Assembly (NCBI GenBank): GCA_019787685.1 | Contig: JAHNUO010000003.1 | Coordinates: 1,922,001-1,986,000, forward strand | Reading direction: 5' to 3' | Source: Chiua virens | Taxonomy: Eukaryota > Basidiomycota > Agaricomycetes > Boletales > Boletaceae | Length of the DNA stretch: 64,000 nt | Shown: positions 1-14,238 of the stretch, piece by piece | How positions within the stretch are numbered: position 1 is the stretch's first letter | Layout of the letters: the number at the start of each line of letters is the position of its first letter | Notes under the pieces: model-generated | The model's input: only the letters and a program-made list of their open reading frames with translations | Databases searched by the model: none | What the model was told of the DNA's origin: nothing | Program-made: the position numbers and the translations under genes

Positions 1-639
1 CTGCAAGCTGCCAACGAAAATCTCCCAACGCAATACCAACGCGACGTCATCTCTCCTGACGGCGTCAAATTTGCTTCCATGAAAGTGGCATCTATATCTG
101 GTGATGCTCGTCGTGTGCTGGACATTTGTAGGCGCGCCGTCGAACTCGTACACCCGAAGGGAAAGACTGCCGGTGCGGAAGATGTGAAGGAGGTCATTAA
201 AGTGATGCAGAATAGTCCAACGGCTGCATTCTTGAAGGAGCTGAGTCTACATGAAAGAATTATGTTGGCTGCGCTTGTAAAGTGCATGAAGAGGGATGGA
301 GTGGAAGAAATTAAATGGGGGGAGGTGGGGTTTCCGACCTTTATCGATTCGGGATGTGACCTTGATGATATTTGGCAGATTGAACGCCAGCATCTTATCT
401 ATGCGGAAACCCTCGGAGACGGGATGTCCACTCGTGCACCTATGATCGAGGAACTTACCTTCGTCCTGGACTCCCTCCTTGCGTCGCGGGCGATGCTCAT
501 GGAGGATGGGTTTACAGCGGCACGAAAACCAGTGGGGGAGCGTAAGATTATCCTCAATCTGGAGCAGTCTGAGGTAGAGAGGGTTCTCGGAGACGTCGGC
601 GGATCTTTATGGAAGAATGCGCTTGGTGCAGAGGCATAA
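1..639 (+). CDS. ORC1: ORC1, origin recognition complex subunit 1 (3' end)
   Basis: Partial gene that enters from the left edge and is open from base 1 to the TAA at 637-639 (about 212 residues). The translation carries the ORC1 hallmark at the end of the AAA+ lid, KVASISGDARRVLDICRRA, followed by a winged-helix-like segment rich in short helices (LSLHERIMLAALVKCMK) as in the C-terminal WH domain of Orc1/Cdc6. ORC1 is the ATP-binding subunit of the origin recognition complex, which loads Mcm2-7 at replication origins in the nucleus. The Walker A and B motifs and the BAH domain would lie upstream, outside the window. No intron is seen in this part. Identification rests on the lid motif and downstream length. 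Confidence 0.88.
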   Translation: MQAANENLPTQYQRDVISPDGVKFASMKVASISGDARRVLDICRRAVELVHPKGKTAGAEDVKEVIKVMQNSPTAAFLKELSLHERIMLAALVKCMKRDGVEEIKWGEVGFPTFIDSGCDLDDIWQIERQHLIYAETLGDGMSTRAPMIEELTFVLDSLLASRAMLMEDGFTAARKPVGERKIILNLEQSEVERVLGDVGGSLWKNALGAEA

Positions 640-1250
640 ATGGAGATCTGGAAAGTGCGCTCGTATCTTTGGACCTGTGAATCCGGCGACATGGAATACT
701 CTGCGTCACGATCCCTCGGGCGCTTCCCTACACATACAACCAGCCCGAACAATGGCGCAAAACGATTGAATGTCGAAAGTCAGACGACCGGCGGATATTA
801 AACAAGATCTTCATTTGACTCGAGATGATGGCTTCGTGGAGTTGGGCAGGCACGGATATGAACACACGGTTATAACACGCACTCTGGACGGGACTCTACC
901 TCAGTTACACATTTGCCCCCCGCATGAATTCGCTATACGGAGGCTTTTAATGGTGATAAAAATATACCATTGCGTGTTTCCAATCCTTCTTATTGGTTCC
1001 GATATATTTCGCACCGTGTAAGTTGCTCCCGGCATGTAGCTTGCGCCAGTGGGACTGGCCGAGGCAAACTCACGCGACACGGCGTTCTCATACAGTTTCG
1101 TTCATCTATTACTCACTGATCACCTCATAGTATCTTGCTTTCACCTCTCAACCCGTTACACCAAGCAACGGAAAGGTACGTTCATTTGATGTTCATCTTA
1201 CCTGCGATAGCTCACGCACTTCACTTGTCCTCCAGAACACCACTGTCATA
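640..1250. other. Intergenic, no gene recognised
   Basis: About 610 bases between the ORC1 stop and the dehydrogenase start. Only a short ORF without family resemblance is present. It should hold the ORC1 3' UTR and the promoter of the dehydrogenase. I see no repeat or RNA gene. Confidence 0.5.
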
Positions 1251-2624
1251 ATGGGCAGGTTTGACTCGTTCTCCTTCCTCCGCCAACAGTGGACAACAAT
1301 CCCTGTCCCAAACGCCGACATTAGCAACAAGTCAATAGTCGTTACTGGCGCAAATGTTGGCCTCGGCTTCGAAGCAGCCGTTCACCTTGCAAAGCTGAAG
1401 CCCGAGCGACTCTTGCTCACCACGCGTGACGAGGCGAAGGGGAGGCAAACCAAGCAAGGTACCAGTGACCATATATATTGGTTTGTTCGTTGGTCTGTAT
1501 CACCGCTGACGCGCGATCTTCATACCACAGATATCGAAGAGCGATCCACGATCAAGAACTTGAACGTCGACGTCTGGCCGCTAGAGCTCACTTCTTTTGA
1601 CTCTGTCCGCAAGTTTGCTGACAGGGTCGAGTCGGAGGGCTTGTCGATGAACGCGCTTATCGCCAATGCAGCCGTAAGCCCGATAGTCTATGCTAAAACT
1701 CAAGATGGATGGGAGCCCACGTTCGTCGCAACCACACGCACAACTGGCTGAAGTGTTGATCCTTTTTTGTTTGTCAGGTTGCAAGTCAATTATCTATCAA
1801 CAGCACTGCTGAGCATTTTGATGCTCCCTCATCTCGTCAAAACGGCAACTCCAACTGAGGCTTCGAGGCTGGTTATTGTTTCGAGTGAAGCGCACTTTTT
1901 GGCTAGGGAACTCACAGGTGCCAATGGCTGGCCCAGCATCCTGGGAAAGCTCAATGACGAGGAATACTGTACACCCTCGTAAGCACTCGACACTAACCAG
2001 GTGCACACAACCCAGCTGCTGAAATGCTCCCATAGGGTCATGAGAGACCGCTATCAGCTCTCGAAACGTGAGTCAACACTTCCCATACATGCGCTCCATG
2101 CCGCCGACTTATCTCGTCTACAATAACAGTGCTAGAGGTCATGTTTGTTCGCGAGCTGGCGTCTCGGTTGCCCGATCCGACGCCCGTCGCTGTGTCGGCG
2201 ATCAATCCTGGGTTTTGTCATTCTCGTCTCACACGCTCCCTCGAGAGCAATTCGTTGTTGGGCTTTGTGATATACGTGGATAAAGCGTTGCTCGCGCGCA
2301 CGGCCGAAGCGGGCAGTCGCACGCTCGTGCACCCCGCTGTGGAACCTAGCGAGCGAGCTAGGCACGGACGATACGTGACGTGTTGTGAAGCCGCTGAAGA
2401 AAGCGACTATGTATTGAGTGAAGAGGGAAGAGAGATCTCGAGACGTTTGTGGGTGCGTGTCACTTTTTCCAACCCTCTGTTCCATTTTTAGCGGAAGAGT
2501 GCGACTGACGTTCAACTCTTTGTTTTTTTTTGTTGGTTGGGTTCATAGGCGGAGACTGGGGATCTTGGGAAAGATCGATCTGAGAGTGGACCAGGTCATT
2601 TCAAAGCACCTGTTGGCTCGCTGA
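1251..2624 (+). CDS. Short-chain dehydrogenase/reductase, six exons
   Basis: NAD(P)-dependent oxidoreductase of the classical SDR/retinol-dehydrogenase-like type. Best model: exons 1251-1458, 1531-1720, 1778-1978, 2036-2067, 2130-2448 and 2549-2624, giving 341 residues, the usual size. The dinucleotide-binding motif TGANVGLG sits near residue 30, the structural NALIANAA near residue 115, the catalytic serine in IVSS, and the active-site YQLSK spans exon 4. All internal junctions are GT-AG and keep frame. The last junction is ambiguous: a GTGGGT donor after 2448 leads to the conserved-looking GILGKIDLRVDQ tail, whereas the donor after 2452 gives a different tail ending near 2641. The substrate cannot be read from sequence. 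Convergent with PRM1. Confidence 0.85.
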
Positions 2625-3315
2625 TCCTGGCGAGGAAAACATGATAGTATGCTCTAAGATGTATGTAGTAGTAGTCGTAGCCGGGTTCTCGCCATCATGA
2701 CGCTAGGCGAGAACACGTAGCACTGCTTGCACCAACGGACCGAATCCGAGGGGAACTGTGGCAACACAATCAGTTTGCACATAATACATGATCTACTAAG
2801 CTGCCGGAAGAACAAATGGGTTAATCATATTCATTAGGGATACATCGATTGTCGAGAACGTGGAGGTATGGAAATGTCAATGTCAGTATGCAAACTACCA
2901 ATATATCATAGAATGAACAATAGCTATTAGGCCGTCGGTGATACAATACGTAAAGTGGCTGCCCCGTCTTAGACGTGTCAGTATTGAGATCATGACGCGC
3001 ATCAAGCATTACAAGAATTGTTAGAGGGCAACGCCAGCAAAGGGATTCGTGGCTCTCTTCGCCTGTGCAGGGATGCCGGCATCGTCATCAAATGGTGTGG
3101 CAAACGGATCAACCGCTTCGCTTGGAGTTTGTGCATGCATGTTCGTAAGAAGCCGCGACGTCGACCAGGTAGACTCGTGTCGACTGATGAAACCCACCGC
3201 CGGTGGCGTCACGACGCGCCCGGGGATAGTTGATGAACGCTTATGTCTCTCGTGCGAAGCGGTCCCATCAGTAAGAGAAGCGATATATGTGGGATAGAGC
3301 GCAAGGTGGACGGAT
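2625..3315. other. Convergent intergenic region, possible PRM1 C-terminal extension
   Basis: Lies between two 3' ends. On the minus strand 3021-3240 there is an open segment in another frame from PRM1 that ends in DPFATPF and TNPFAGVAL, which looks like a disordered fungal C-terminus; a one-base frame change near 3355 would join it to PRM1. Otherwise nothing recognised. Confidence 0.4.
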
Positions 3316-6200
3316 TTATGAGAGATCGGACGTTCCTCGAACGAGTTGTGGAGTGGCATTGCTAGGGGTCCGTGGTCGGGAGGCGCTAGAGCCGACGTCT
3401 GAAGGGACATCATGAATAGCGTTCCGCGGGCGACCTGGGGGAGGCGGAGGGATGGTAAGGGGGACGGCTTTCTTAGGCGGGATCGTCTTCATCCAAGGAA
3501 GTGCTGGAGGAGCTGGCGGGACCGTCCAGGCCGACGAAGACTCTTCATGGACAGGGGAAGATGTAGTATCAACCTTCGGGAAGTCCCTAGGCCTAGCCGT
3601 CGAGGCTTGCTCGACCGAGATCGTTAACTGCGGGCGAGGGGTACGAGAGCCCGAGGGGGGTCTGTTGACCACAAACTCCGAAATGGGTCGAGTACTCTGA
3701 GTCTCCTTCTTTGAGAACAATTCAGTCACCGGCTTGAACCAACCGGCCTTTGATTTGTCCCCCGAACAGTCCCCTGCACAAGTTTCCAATACCTCCTCGT
3801 CGCCCTTCTTCCTGCCAAAGTTCACGAGCTTCATCGGACGACTGACAACACGGCGAAGTCCAGACTGCTCAGGTTGTTTGTTGACTGCGCCCTCACGGAA
3901 GAAACTATCCCAGCTCCTCTCGAACGTAGGCTTTAGCGACTTGAGAGGATGAGTTTGTTGGGCAGGAGATTGGCTTGGCCGACGGCAACGGTTAATGCTG
4001 AAAGGCGAACAAGCCTCAGGAAGCGGCGTGAACGAGCGTAAGGGAGGATCAACTACGCTCTGGCCCTTCTCGGTATCTCCTACATGAGGCACAGGTGCCA
4101 CCTCTTTGAACGGCATGGCGAACCCCTCGAGGCCATCTCGCTGCTGTTTTTGCCATTTCCGCTTCTTGTACGCATCCACCCAGTTCTTCGCATATGAATG
4201 CCAAAACACGATAGCGAGTCCCATTAACACCACCACTCCCCATAAGCCCGTGAAGATGCAGAACATCAGGCGTTCTTTCTTCAACGATTCGACGTACGTC
4301 GACACCACTCTACCAATAAGGCCTTGAGAGTTGCTCGAGGTACCACCAATGGCGGCAGTGGCGATTGGCCGAGTGATTTCATTAACGCTATTAGGTGAGA
4401 GGACGAGGACGGACTCGTTGATCTGGGGGAGATCAACGTTCAAATTATGGTTCAGGAAAGTGAGTGCGTCCTCGAGGGCGTTAACTTTGGAACCAATTAA
4501 GCACTTGATGAAATCCTGTGCGGGTGTTTCGAGAATCGTTCCGTTCAAGATGGAGCCTACGAGATTTTGGACATCGGTATAAAAATTGTTAAGCGTGGTG
4601 TTGAGCGTAGTGGTGGTACCGTTCACCCAGCCAAAAAGGCCGTCGTTGACCGTGGATTGAACAGCCTCAACCTTGGTATTGAGCCCGTTGGCGTATGCTG
4701 CGGATTGGTTGTACATGTTGTTGTTCATTTGCGTCGCTATTGCATTGGAAAGGTCTTGCACACTCGCGGCAGCCTGCGCGGAATACTGGGCTTCAAGAGG
4801 TCCAATAGCAATGAGTTGAATTTGGACGGAGAGCAGTCCAAAAAAGCCGATGAGGAAACAGGCAAGAGCGGGAGGGTGAAAGACGTAATGCAAGAACCAG
4901 CGAAGGTGAACGTGCTGAGAAGGTGTGAAGCGCAACCGAGTAGCTAACGTATAAGCGATGCGAGTAAGCAGCGGATGTTGTGCGTCAGTTCGAAGCATGA
5001 GATTGTGATCGATAAGTGTCACTGTCGGAACAGTTTCGAGAGCAGTAGCATCATAAGTGGTCAGATCCGACTGCCAGACCTCGCGTGTACGCCGTAAATT
5101 GAGCATAAGGAAACGCCACTTGTACCATTCAAAGACAACATGAGCAGCGAGGAGCAGTAAAAGGACTGCGATCAAAATGACGGTGCCGATCTTGGTGATC
5201 TCGAGGATATCATCCCCGAGATTGTCAATAGAGGAAGTATCAAGGTTGTTGCAGAACGAGACCGTATTCTCTGCAGGCACGGGGAGTAGGGTAGCATCGA
5301 AGGTAAGGCCAACAAATGTATTGTTGATGTCGGCCTTGACAGCCTCGAATGGAGTGTCCACGCTGACAGACGTAAGGGAATATTCGTTCACGAAAACGAG
5401 TGGTGACCTACAGATTCTGTATAGTATCCTTGATAGATGATACACTGGGCAGCGAGCTATTGAGCTTAACCAGGGCATTCTCGAAATCGGTAGGGATAGT
5501 GATATTCGAGAGCGCATCAAGACTAGAGACATTGAATTGGGGTGCTTGGATTTTCCCGAATGGGTTGACGGAGTTCACAGAATTCACAGCACTCTGGATG
5601 GCAGAATTGACAGAATTGGCATCGTTCTTGAGGCCTGAGACAATGCTGTTCAGAGTGCTTTGGAGGAACGAAGTGATCTAAAGAGATTCGCAAGGGGTTC
5701 TTTGCTGATAGTGTCAAAAGACGTACTTCTTGGACAGCACTAATAAGAATATCCAGACCACCAACGACAACAAGCTCGAGGAAGCAAAGGAATGTAGAAC
5801 GGTAGATATCGATCAGGAAGTTGATGATCGCCTCCATACAGGTTAATGCCAAGATGAGAGCTTCGCGGGCACCGTTCATGGTTCCATTGACTGCGTCTGC
5901 AAACTGCTGATTGGTGGCGATGGCCATGTAGCGTGGCATACTTGCAGCGGCAGTCGCGGCTTGTTCGGCAGCCAGACAAGCTGTGAGGAGGTCACCCTTT
6001 GCATTGGCTACCGATGATTGCGCATCGTCCGAGGAAATCTGTAGTCTGAAGATGACAAACAGCAAGGAAATGATGGGATATGCCAGCCATGTAAGAGAAA
6101 GAATGTGAGGAAGTTGGAGGTATGGTCTGAGAGACGTGGAGGAGGCCTGAATTGAGTCGTAACCTGGAGGAGGAGTTGCAAGCCGTGGAGGTTGAAACAT
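3316..6200 (-). CDS. PRM1: Prm1-like plasma membrane fusion protein
   Basis: Multi-pass plasma-membrane protein of the Prm1 family, which promotes membrane merger during mating or hyphal cell fusion. Model: exons 6200-5727, 5677-5412 and 5362-3316, joined by a GTACGT..TTTAG intron and a 49-nt intron; the second junction makes the expected [20 protein letters not shown]. About 928 residues. Membrane segments are visible near the start ([18 protein letters not shown]), after residue 130, at [23 protein letters not shown], at [22 protein letters not shown], and at [21 protein letters not shown]. Between them lies a long glycosylation-rich ectodomain (many NxT/S) with CNN and CLIG cysteines. The C-terminal ~240 residues are proline/serine-rich and presumably cytosolic. 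The extreme C-terminus is uncertain; an open stretch in another frame continues to 3021. Confidence 0.85.
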
Positions 6201-6791
6201 TCGGGTCGACCTGCGACTTCGGGAGAAAACAGAAAAATTGAATGGTAGACGAAAAGAAGGAATGGCAAGAGCGACCCAATAAAAGGTGGAAATTCATCCT
6301 TGCTTGGGCCTTTTTGTATTCTTGAATGTCTGGTTCCGCATTCTGGTCCATTGTTCTTCACTACAATAACACTTGCCTTTTTAGGTCGCTTACCTAACAT
6401 AATAGTGTGGCAGTGTTGGTAGTCAACCATCGTGATAATTAATGTCAGTACTAATCTCATTCTTACACCAAGAGGCCTCGGTCTTTTTTTCCAGCGGACT
6501 CGGATGCTCCTCTCCTAACTCCTGACTGAGCACTAACTTGAGTTTGTATCCAAAATACCCAGTCGATCCTTCAAAGGCGAGGCAATTGAGTGGTTTGAAA
6601 GTGCGGCTGCTTTGCGGCACTGAATTCCGACGTCCCGCCACTCGCAAAACTATTTAAAAAGTGAGTAATGGTAACCTACCAGGCTCCAAAGTGACCAAAC
6701 TTGATCTCAATATGGTGCTTTGATTCGGAAGAGGGGAATGATGTCTTCTTCACCTTGACAATGATGCATTAATGGTACATAGGCATATAGA
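6201..6791. other. PRM1 upstream region
   Basis: About 590 bases between the PRM1 start and the putative inverted-repeat element. Only non-conserved short ORFs are present. It probably contains the PRM1 promoter; no specific site is recognised. Confidence 0.4.
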
Positions 6792-7418
6792 GTGACTTCC
6801 CGTCAGGATTTAGGGACGATTTTCCCTAAATTTTCGCCGTAAAAATGACAGGTGACTAACACCGGCCGTACGATCTTACCAACACCCCCTCACGTTCAGC
6901 TGTATGTTTTCGGAAGTATCCCATCCCACCCCGTTTCAGCTCTAGCACCCATGGTAAGTAGTTCTGTACATGTTACACAAGCCGCTATTATAGTGCTGAT
7001 ACCAATTGTCAGACCACAGACCCTTTCCCCTATGCTACAACAACCGGCCGCTTCAGGCCCAATCACCTTTCCAAGACCTCTTACACATAGCAGACTAGCG
7101 ACGGGTTGTATTGCACATGTGTATTTGATTTTGGCGGGCTTGGGCAGCAGCGATAATAAGGATTCCAGCCACAGCAGAGAGTAGTAACCAGTCCTCATCA
7201 TCGAGCCGGTATAAGGCTTTGATGGGGTCAAGAGCCATTTGAGCTATAGCATTGGCCACTGTAGCAGACTCGACAGAGGGATGGAATGGCTTGAAAAGGC
7301 AATACCGTGTCTGTAAATTTTACAGAAAATCCGCCCTGACTCATTTACCGGAGGTCAACTGAGCTCAAATCCATGGTCGTCCGTATTTCCCTAAATCCTG
7401 ACTCGGACGGGAAGTCAC
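6792..7418. mobile_element. Candidate non-autonomous inverted-repeat element (MITE-like)
   Basis: The left end reads GTGACTTCCCGTC then AGGATTTAGGGA (6792-6816). The right end, reverse-complemented, reads GTGACTTCCCGTC, six extra bases, then AGGATTTAGGGA (7388-7418). Two matched blocks of 13 and 12 bases in inverted orientation about 627 bases apart, with no recognisable protein between them, resemble a small non-autonomous DNA transposon. The left arm also contains a local hairpin (TTTAGGGA ... TTCCCTAAA). I could not see a clear target-site duplication, so the exact ends and the class are unproven. Confidence 0.5.
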
Positions 7419-8212
7419 CCACTTTACCCTGTCGCATAGCACGTTTTGTTTTCCGAGTCGCCAAATAAGATTACCAGGGCGATGGACTTTCTGGATGCTC
7501 CATTGGCCACATCGATCTACTCTCGCGAGCGAAACAGGGACATGCCAGGAAAGTGTCATTCAATATCGTGGTTGATACGTCTCGATGAGTCCGCACCTGT
7601 TCCACCTGTTCACCTTGAGCTATGTATCTCGGCCGAGGTGCCGTTGTTTCCGGGTTTTTCAACCGAACTGAGTTGTCGCCGCCTCACATCAACTATCTCC
7701 TCAAAGTATTTGTATAGCTACACGCGGCACATTGTCGAGAAGGGTGGACATTGCTTGTTGGAGCTCTATTGATCGTTGCAGCTGGCAACTGCTAGCAACG
7801 TGACGGTCTTGAGGAAGCTTGAAGTGCTCCTTAACCTTCCAAGGTTACAATGGAAGTGGGCCGCTACTAAGTAATCTCGAAAGGCTCCAAAGCTCTCCAG
7901 AAACTGACTTCGAATGTTGATCTGATCTGATTTTACTCTGACACCTTTTTGGACGCTCACGCGCACGGTTGCCAAATCTCCTCTAGCAGCCACATTGCAC
8001 CGTGCCATCGCTCTCTGCGCAACAAAGTTAAATCAACCACACACACCAGCAACGTTCCGGAATAAAACATGCGTAGTCATAGCGTAAAAATGCCCCTTTC
8101 GGCTGTTTCTTAAATAATAGTGGCGTGCTTGCCCTTAATTCTTGGAATGTAGGCCGTTGCATATTATTTCCGGCGTGCTTCTTTTGTTCTAACTTCTCTG
8201 GCACTCTCAACA
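7419..8212. other. Intergenic, P450 upstream region
   Basis: About 790 bases without a recognisable gene; presumably promoter and 5' UTR of the P450 gene. Short ORFs on both strands show no family resemblance. Confidence 0.4.
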
Positions 8213-10397
8213 ATGGCGATAGCGACGAGTCACGGTGTAATTCTTGTACTGCTCGTGGCACTGTACATCACCCAGCGCAGAGGGTCGAAGCGATCCGCTA
8301 GCCTCCCTCCGGGGCCCAGAGGCCTTCCCTTCTTGGGAGTAGCGCTGAGTATTGATGCTTCCAAACCATGGTTCACTTTCTTCGAATGGCGCAAGTTATT
8401 TGGTGAGTTTGGGGTTTCTTCGAAATCATTTGTGCATGCCTAATCCACTCCAGGCGACCTCGTCTACACGCGCATGTTCAACATGAATGTGCTTGTCATC
8501 AACTCTGCAAAGATAGCTCGTGACCTGGTCGAACTTCGATCAAACATCTACTCGGACCGGCCAAAATATGCAACAGCGGAACCGTGGGTTTTTTTGTCTT
8601 TGTCTTGCCTATCCCTTCTTCACTAAGTGACGGTGTAGGTACGGGATTGCAGATGGTACCCTTTTGATGCCCTACGGAGACACCTGGCGTCTACATCGTC
8701 GCATTTATCATCAATCGATGAATGCTGAGGCTGCCAAGAACTACCAACCCATGCAGTTTGCAAAGGCGCGTCAGTTAATTGTCAACCTTGCCGAGGATCC
8801 ACAAGGTTCCTCTGCACACCTCTACACGTTTGTACTCATCACATGTGAGTCCAACACTGAGGTGTCATTCCATTTTTAGCTATTCCACGTCAATCATCAT
8901 GTCGATTGTGTACGGATACGATACGGCACCAACAAACGACCCCTACGTTGAGTATGTCGAGAGGGGTATCAAGGTAGTTGCAAAGGCCGCCGAGGCGAAG
9001 AGAGCCGCCTTACTTGAGATGTTTCCATTCCGTAAGTCCCGTTGCATGAACTGTTTCTCCCTTGGCTGAGTTTCTCTCTCCGTCTCAAGTCCTCCGACTA
9101 CCAGCTTGGATGCCCGGCTCCTTCAAGACCGAGGCGACCGAAGCAAAGGGGTACGCGACTGGGTTCCGTACAATACTTTTCAAGATGGGATTAGAACGAA
9201 TGGTGTGCATATCCTATTGTCTTCCACCGTGGAACCTTACTGAAGCTTCCACAGACATCTGCGCCTGACGTACCTTCGATGATAAGTGATGCTGTCAGGA
9301 GAAACGAGAGAAACGGAAATCTGCCAGAGGTAACTCTTGCAATCAGGAATACTTCTGCGGTTGCATATGGCGGTAAGCACCCGTGAGTTACCATCTCCTC
9401 AACGTTGGTTCATGTTTGAATGTAGCTGCCTCGGAAACTGTGCGATCTTTCTATGACACATTTTTCGCCAACATTGACAAATAAAACATAGACGTGGGCT
9501 AGCTTAGAGGTGTTCCTTCTCGCTATGGTTTTATATCCCGACATCCGTAGGAAGGCACAGAAGGAGATAGATGCTGTAGTCGGCAACGATCGGTTGCCTG
9601 ATTTCAGCGACAGACCCTCTCTACCTTATGTTGAAGCCGTCTTGCAGGAATCTTTAAGGTGGTATCCTGCCGTTCCGTTGGGTGCGTTGACAATGTCGTT
9701 TTTTGTTACATACTTTCATTTGACCTTCTCTGCCTTTAAGGGTTGCCCCACGCAACCACCACCGAGGACGTGTATAATGGTACCTACATCCCGAAAGGTC
9801 TGTTCTCAAATGCGTGTGGATTACTTCTTTATCGATGTTGATCTCTTGGCTTAGGGGTCACGGTCTTGGTCAATATCTGGTAGGTTTGAACTTATGCATT
9901 TGTGATACATTTTTCAATGCCTAGGTTTATAGGGGACTCACCCATGATGAAGAAGTTTTTCCCGCACCGTTTGAGTTCATGCCAGAACGATTCCTTAACG
10001 AGGATGGTATGCTTAGAGACTGCGATGGGTCCTTCGCCTTTGGTTTCGGACGAAGGTAGGCAATATGCTGTTTTGTGTGTGATCTGACGTGACGGGTTTT
10101 ACCCCAGGATCTGCCCTGGACGTTATGTTGCTAATCAGTCGATGTGGATTGCTATTGCCCTCATGCTCGTGGCATTTGACTTCATGAAAGTACGAGACGA
10201 CGACGAGAACGAGATTGACTTCGTGCCCCAGTTCACCCCAGGGACAACGTCGTGAGTTCCATTATCTCGATCGATGTACATACCTCGTTCAAGCTTGGAA
10301 ACGCTCAATTTACAGAAGACCCAAACCATATCCGTGCCGAATTGTCCCACGAATGTCTACAAGTACAATCAAGGAACTGGCGATGCGTGATTATTGA
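8213..10397 (+). CDS. Cytochrome P450 monooxygenase, 13 exons
   Basis: Microsomal P450 with an N-terminal anchor (VILVLLVALYI) and the proline hinge LPPGPRGLPFLG. I model exons 8213-8402, 8454-8583, 8639-8827, 8880-9031, 9090-9202, 9255-9372, 9426-9439, 9492-9681, 9741-9797, 9855-9879, 9933-10055, 10108-10251 and 10316-10397, giving 508 residues. Introns are 51-58 nt. Helix I is assembled as YGAASETTWASLEVF, helix K has ESLRW (ExxR), the PERF region is FMPERFL, and the haem loop is FGFGRRICPGRY with the cysteine ligand. Helix I depends on a 14-nt exon. All key residues are present and no internal stop remains, so it looks functional. It resembles basidiomycete P450s often labelled O-methylsterigmatocystin oxidoreductase-like; the substrate is unknown. 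An epoxide hydrolase follows on the same strand. Confidence 0.9.
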
Positions 10398-10924
10398 TCC
10401 CCGAGTCACTGTTATTATGTATGTATTATGTACGTGGTAGCGCCGCTCTCGCGATTGCCATTTTCGAGATATATGATCGGCTGCAATAGCAGATACCGGT
10501 ATCCCCGATATTTGAAGAGTCGTTGTTTCGCTCCCCAGATACTCAGTTCTGAGTCGTCTGGGTACAGACCAGCTATCCACAGTAATTATCGTACGTGGGA
10601 GGTAGATTATGTTCTCAGTACTCCAACCTGTCATGTCACTAAATGCAGTGTTGGGTGCTCTTCGCACCAAACCTGGACCACGGTTCACACCTGAACACCT
10701 GCCCCACTATTCAGTTTTCCTCCGATACGACGGCGCGCTGAGTGTGATATCTCCTTTATTTGATCAAATCACTGACTCATCTGCCGTCATATGATCCATC
10801 GGAGACCTTGAATATGTCCGATGGAGCTGAGTCCTTGTGACCAACGTGAACCACAGTAGTATCAAACTGGTATGTATAAGAGACCGACTCATCCCCAACG
10901 GCGCCCATAACATCCACTGTTCCC
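10398..10924. other. Intergenic between P450 and epoxide hydrolase
   Basis: About 530 bases with no recognisable gene; expected to hold the P450 3' UTR and the hydrolase promoter. Confidence 0.4.
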
Positions 10925-12179
10925 ATGGACAAAATCCAATCCAAATTCAAGACGACAAAGCGCAATTTCGCGTACCACTACCTCTTCTCTGCGGCCGTCG
11001 CCGGCAAGCCCACGCTCTTGTTCATTCATGGTTTTCCATCGACATCATACGACTGGTACCGACAGATCGACTATTTCCAGCCCAAGGGCTATGGACTGGT
11101 CGTCCCCGACCTCGTCGGACTCGGGCGCACAGAACCCAAATCGGTGGATCCCGCCGACTTTGCGCATACCGCCGTTGCACAGGATATCCTCGATATCCTC
11201 GACGAAGAGATGATCTCGAACGTGATCGCGATTGGACATGACTGGTGCGCCTCGCCTAGCTAGGTTGTTTTCCTCCGGATGGCCGCTGAGTGCGACTCGC
11301 AGGGGCTCGATGATTACGAGCATTCTTTCGGTCAAGCATTCGGAGAGATTCCTCGGGTTTGCGTTCGTCGCTGTATCGTATTGCCCGCCTTCGGCCGTTC
11401 CACCGCTCAGCGTCATCCTCGAGTTTCAGAGACAGCGGTACGGACGACCAGTGATCGGGTACTGGACGTTCTTCGGGAGGGAGGGCGCTGCGGGTTTGAT
11501 CGAGGCCAACGTACGTCCGAGTGTCTCATTTCCACCTCACGGATTCCTTCGCCCGTGGTTGTGCACCATCATCCGATATTCAATGAGAATATTGACGCGC
11601 GGAAAAAATACTGGCAGATGGACTCGTTTCTCGACGTATTGTACCCCAATGATCCAGAGATATGGAAGACGTACATGAACTTGCCAGGAGAGTTGGATTT
11701 ATTTATTGGCCAGAAACAGAGGCTTGCGACGGCGTCATACTTGACGCCCGAGGTGTGTGCCCGTGCCGAGTTGCTTTGGACGGACTGACTGAAATCAGTA
11801 TGATCCTGAAGCACTACGAGCGCATCAAGGCGTCCCTCCTTCAAGGAGGGCTCAACAGCCCTCTCAACTGGTACAGGAGCCACCTACAGGGCGTCAATGA
11901 CGGGACCTTCTCAAGTACGTGCTATGACGCCGTTCTATTCATGCGACAGCGCAACCCTGAGCAATGTGCATTGTAGCGGTATCTGAAGAAAATATCAAAA
12001 TAAAAAAGCCGGCTTTCATGGCCGTGGCCAACTACGATTACGTTTGCTTCCACGACTTCGCCATTGTGGAGATGGAAAAGTATGCCAAGGGTGGTCTCAC
12101 GATCGTGGAGTTCGATACGGGGCACTGGCTCCAGATGGAGAAGCCAGAGGAGTTAACGATGCGCTCGATCGCTGGGTAA
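10925..12179 (+). CDS. Alpha/beta hydrolase, epoxide hydrolase type
   Basis: Model: exons 10925-11244, 11303-11510, 11618-11754, 11799-11914 and 11977-12179, total 327 residues, the normal size for soluble epoxide hydrolases. The oxyanion motif HGFPSTSYDW is near residue 35; the nucleophile elbow is GHDWGS, with aspartate as nucleophile, created across the first junction (TG|G). The cap carries WQMDSF and a tyrosine-containing helix, and the late histidine lies in GHWLQMEKPEE. This triad (Asp-Asp/Glu-His) is that of enzymes that open epoxides to diols. The fourth intron is only 44 nt, the least certain junction. Adjacency to a P450, an epoxide-forming enzyme class, suggests joint oxidation and hydrolysis of a compound, but this is inference. 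Confidence 0.85.
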
Positions 12180-12485
12180 CGAGTACGTGTGCATAGAACG
12201 TGATCAACAGTGAGAGGTGGTATAGATGCCGTGTATGCAATGTACGTCTTATGCTTCTCGATAAGACCCATCTCGCTCTGTTTCAGAATGTGAGGGGTTT
12301 GAATGCTGACCCAGAACGCCGGTAGAATCAGCGGATACATGTCTAGTACCTGATTCCGTCAACCCGATCCAATGGGGAGTGAAACGAGAGCAAGAAGATA
12401 GGTGGAACAGAGAGTAGGGATGGAGGTACACAGTTTGCACAGATAATGATCGTGTAGATACAGTGAATGAACAAAGCGAAGTCGA
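12180..12485. other. Convergent intergenic region
   Basis: About 300 bases between the 3' ends of the epoxide hydrolase and the arginine methyltransferase. Nothing beyond expected 3' UTR sequence is recognised. Confidence 0.4.
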
Positions 12486-14031
<1,546 letters not shown>

Positions 14032-14238
14032 ATCGCTGAACGTGTCTGTCTAGTAGTTGAAGACAATATGCAAAGATCACCTCCCTTTTGTTTGGCCCAA
14101 CCTTCCTAAAAAAGGCAGTCCCAAAAATGATCGGGAAGAAACACGCACAAATAACTCCTTTGCTGCGCCTCGCAGCCCCTACTTGAGTACTTAAAGCTTG
14201 ACTCATACCGTCCCATGATCATCGACTCCAACTCAAAC
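14032..14238. promoter_or_regulatory. Divergent promoter, PRMT1 / BRI3-like gene
   Basis: Only 207 bases separate the two start codons on opposite strands, so promoter elements for both genes must be within or overlap this segment. No defined motif is claimed. Confidence 0.5.
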